DNA from: Pannonibacter sp. XCT-53 | GTDB lineage: Bacteria; Pseudomonadota; Alphaproteobacteria; Rhizobiales; Stappiaceae | DNA length: 64,000 nt | Assembly: GCF_009915765.1 (NCBI RefSeq) | Contig: NZ_JAABLQ010000003.1 | Coordinates: forward strand, 186,001-250,000 | Reading direction: 5' to 3' | Shown here: piece by piece, positions 63,231 to 64,000 of the stretch | Numbering within the stretch: the stretch's first letter is position 1 | Layout of the letters: each line of letters begins with the position of its first letter | The notes under the pieces: model-generated | Database searches by the model: none | Seen by the model: only the letters and a program-made list of their open reading frames with translations | Told to the model about the DNA's origin: nothing | Made by a program: the position numbers and the translations under genes

Positions 63231-64000
63231 ATGGGCGTGTCAGCAACGCAGGGCCAGCACTTCGATGTGGCCATTGCCGGGGGCGGCTATGTCGGCCTGT
63301 CGCTGGCGCTGGCGCTGAAACAGGCGGATCCGGCCATGGCCGTCGCGGTCATCGACCCCAAGCCGATGGACACGCTCGGCAAGGATCCGCGCGCCTCGGC
63401 GATTGCCGCCGCCGCGTCCCGGATGCTGGACCAGCTCGGCATCTGGAGCGAGATCCGCGGCCGTGCCCAGCCGATCAACGAGATGATCGTCACCGACAGC
63501 CGCCTGCGCGATGCGGTGCGGCCGGTCTATCTCACCTTTTCGGGTGACCGCGAGGCTGGCGAGCCCTTTGCCCACATGGTGCCGAACGGCGTCATGCTGC
63601 CGGCGCTGCATGCGGCCGCCAGCGGACTGGGCGTGGAGTTCATCGCGCCCGACACGGCCCGCGACTTCAGCATCGGGCCCGACCGGGTCACGGTTCACAC
63701 CGGGTCCGGCGCCACGCTGACCGCATCCCTGCTGGTCGCCGCCGACGGCGTGAAGTCGCGCCTGCGGGACCTTGCGGGCATCCGCACGGTCCATTGGGCC
63801 TATGGCCAGTCGGGCATCGTCACCACCGTGCGGCACGAGCGGCCGCACAATGGCCGCGCCGAGGAACATTTCCTGCCCGCCGGCCCCTTCGCCATCCTGC
63901 CGCTGCCGGGCAACCGCTCGTCGCTCGTCTGGACCGAGCGCACGGCGGATGCCGATCGGCTGGTGCGCGGCGACGATTTCACCTTCGAGATCGAACTGGA
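63231..64000 (+). CDS. UbiH/UbiF/COQ6-family FAD hydroxylase (5' part, runs off the window)
   Basis: 256 codons visible with no stop before the window edge. Opens MGVSATQGQHFDVAIAGGGY; the dinucleotide fold AGGGYVGLSLA is near 17-27, the ASAIAAAASRMLDQLGIW segment follows, and LLVAADGVKSRLRDLAGI is the family's second FAD motif. AAGGAG ends 6 nt before the ATG, better than the ATG two codons upstream. Probable ring hydroxylation in ubiquinone synthesis; UbiH, UbiF or a paralogue cannot be separated from a fragment. Confidence 0.85.
   Translation, partial: MGVSATQGQHFDVAIAGGGYVGLSLALALKQADPAMAVAVIDPKPMDTLGKDPRASAIAAAASRMLDQLGIWSEIRGRAQPINEMIVTDSRLRDAVRPVYLTFSGDREAGEPFAHMVPNGVMLPALHAAASGLGVEFIAPDTARDFSIGPDRVTVHTGSGATLTASLLVAADGVKSRLRDLAGIRTVHWAYGQSGIVTTVRHERPHNGRAEEHFLPAGPFAILPLPGNRSSLVWTERTADADRLVRGDDFTFEIEL

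Overview
This is a GC-rich (about two-thirds G+C by eye) alphaproteobacterial chromosome segment carrying the replication origin neighbourhood. The gene set (Irr beside fabA, hemE next to a DUF299 kinase/phosphorylase across an origin-like spacer, mnmE/mnmG/rsmG/parA/parB, a ureD-A-B-C-E-F-G cluster with the extra small genes seen in rhizobia) points to the Hyphomicrobiales (Rhizobiales), plausibly a Stappia/Pannonibacter-like organism; the genus is a guess, the class is firm.

Layout. 0.2-2.1 kb: trpF-trpB (minus). 2.3-7.5 kb: NADP-malic enzyme (minus) divergent from mutS (plus). 7.7-11.7 kb: an MFS transporter, a DUF2799 lipoprotein, DUF2244, nth and a GNAT. 11.8-15.3 kb: irr (minus) divergent from fabA, then fabB-fabI (unsaturated fatty acid synthesis). 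15.5-17.4 kb: an SH3-domain exported protein and a D-2-hydroxyacid dehydrogenase. 17.8-21.6 kb: a tight minus-strand run DUF299 kinase-maf-aroE-coaE-dnaQ. 21.65-22.07 kb: the spacer I call oriC, with DnaA-box-like sites, a perfect CtrA box, four GANTC methylation sites and an AT-rich stretch. 22-25.7 kb: hemE-hemJ-rho-GNAT. 26.1-32.3 kb: mnmE, a cluster of five parS-like sites, mnmG-rsmG-parA-parB. 32.4-36.7 kb: leuS-lptE-holA (minus). 36.9-40.1 kb: YggS-type PLP protein, DUF1761, acs. 40.4-44.4 kb: a TadG/VWA protein, an HNH endonuclease, leuC (all minus). 44.7-49.8 kb: the ffh-chorismate mutase-rpsP-rimM-(vanZ-like, opposite strand)-trmD-rplS block. 50.3-52.4 kb: a VOC protein preceded by an alphaproteobacterial SOS box, and trkH. 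52.4-59.1 kb: the urease cluster (minus), including a 62-residue membrane protein, an LprI-like protein and a GST. 59.4-64 kb: a D,D-carboxypeptidase, a His-rich CobW-type GTPase, tesB, and the 5' part of a UbiH-family hydroxylase that runs off the window.

Most genes are housekeeping and well recognised. Genes flanking the origin mostly point away from it, and parA/parB plus the parS cluster lie 4-10 kb from it, so the segment is a coherent origin/segregation domain. No tRNA, rRNA, prophage, transposase or CRISPR array was recognised.

The most unusual structure is a roughly 255-bp intergenic repeat with 17-bp terminal inverted repeats, present twice (after the hydroxyacid dehydrogenase and after acs). 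At each site it sits between two copies of that locus's own rho-independent terminator hairpin; the hairpins differ between loci but match within a locus, and only the distal copy keeps its T-tract. That pattern suggests a small mobile element that inserts at terminators and duplicates the hairpin. A reduced palindromic unit of the same kind lies just past the parB terminator.
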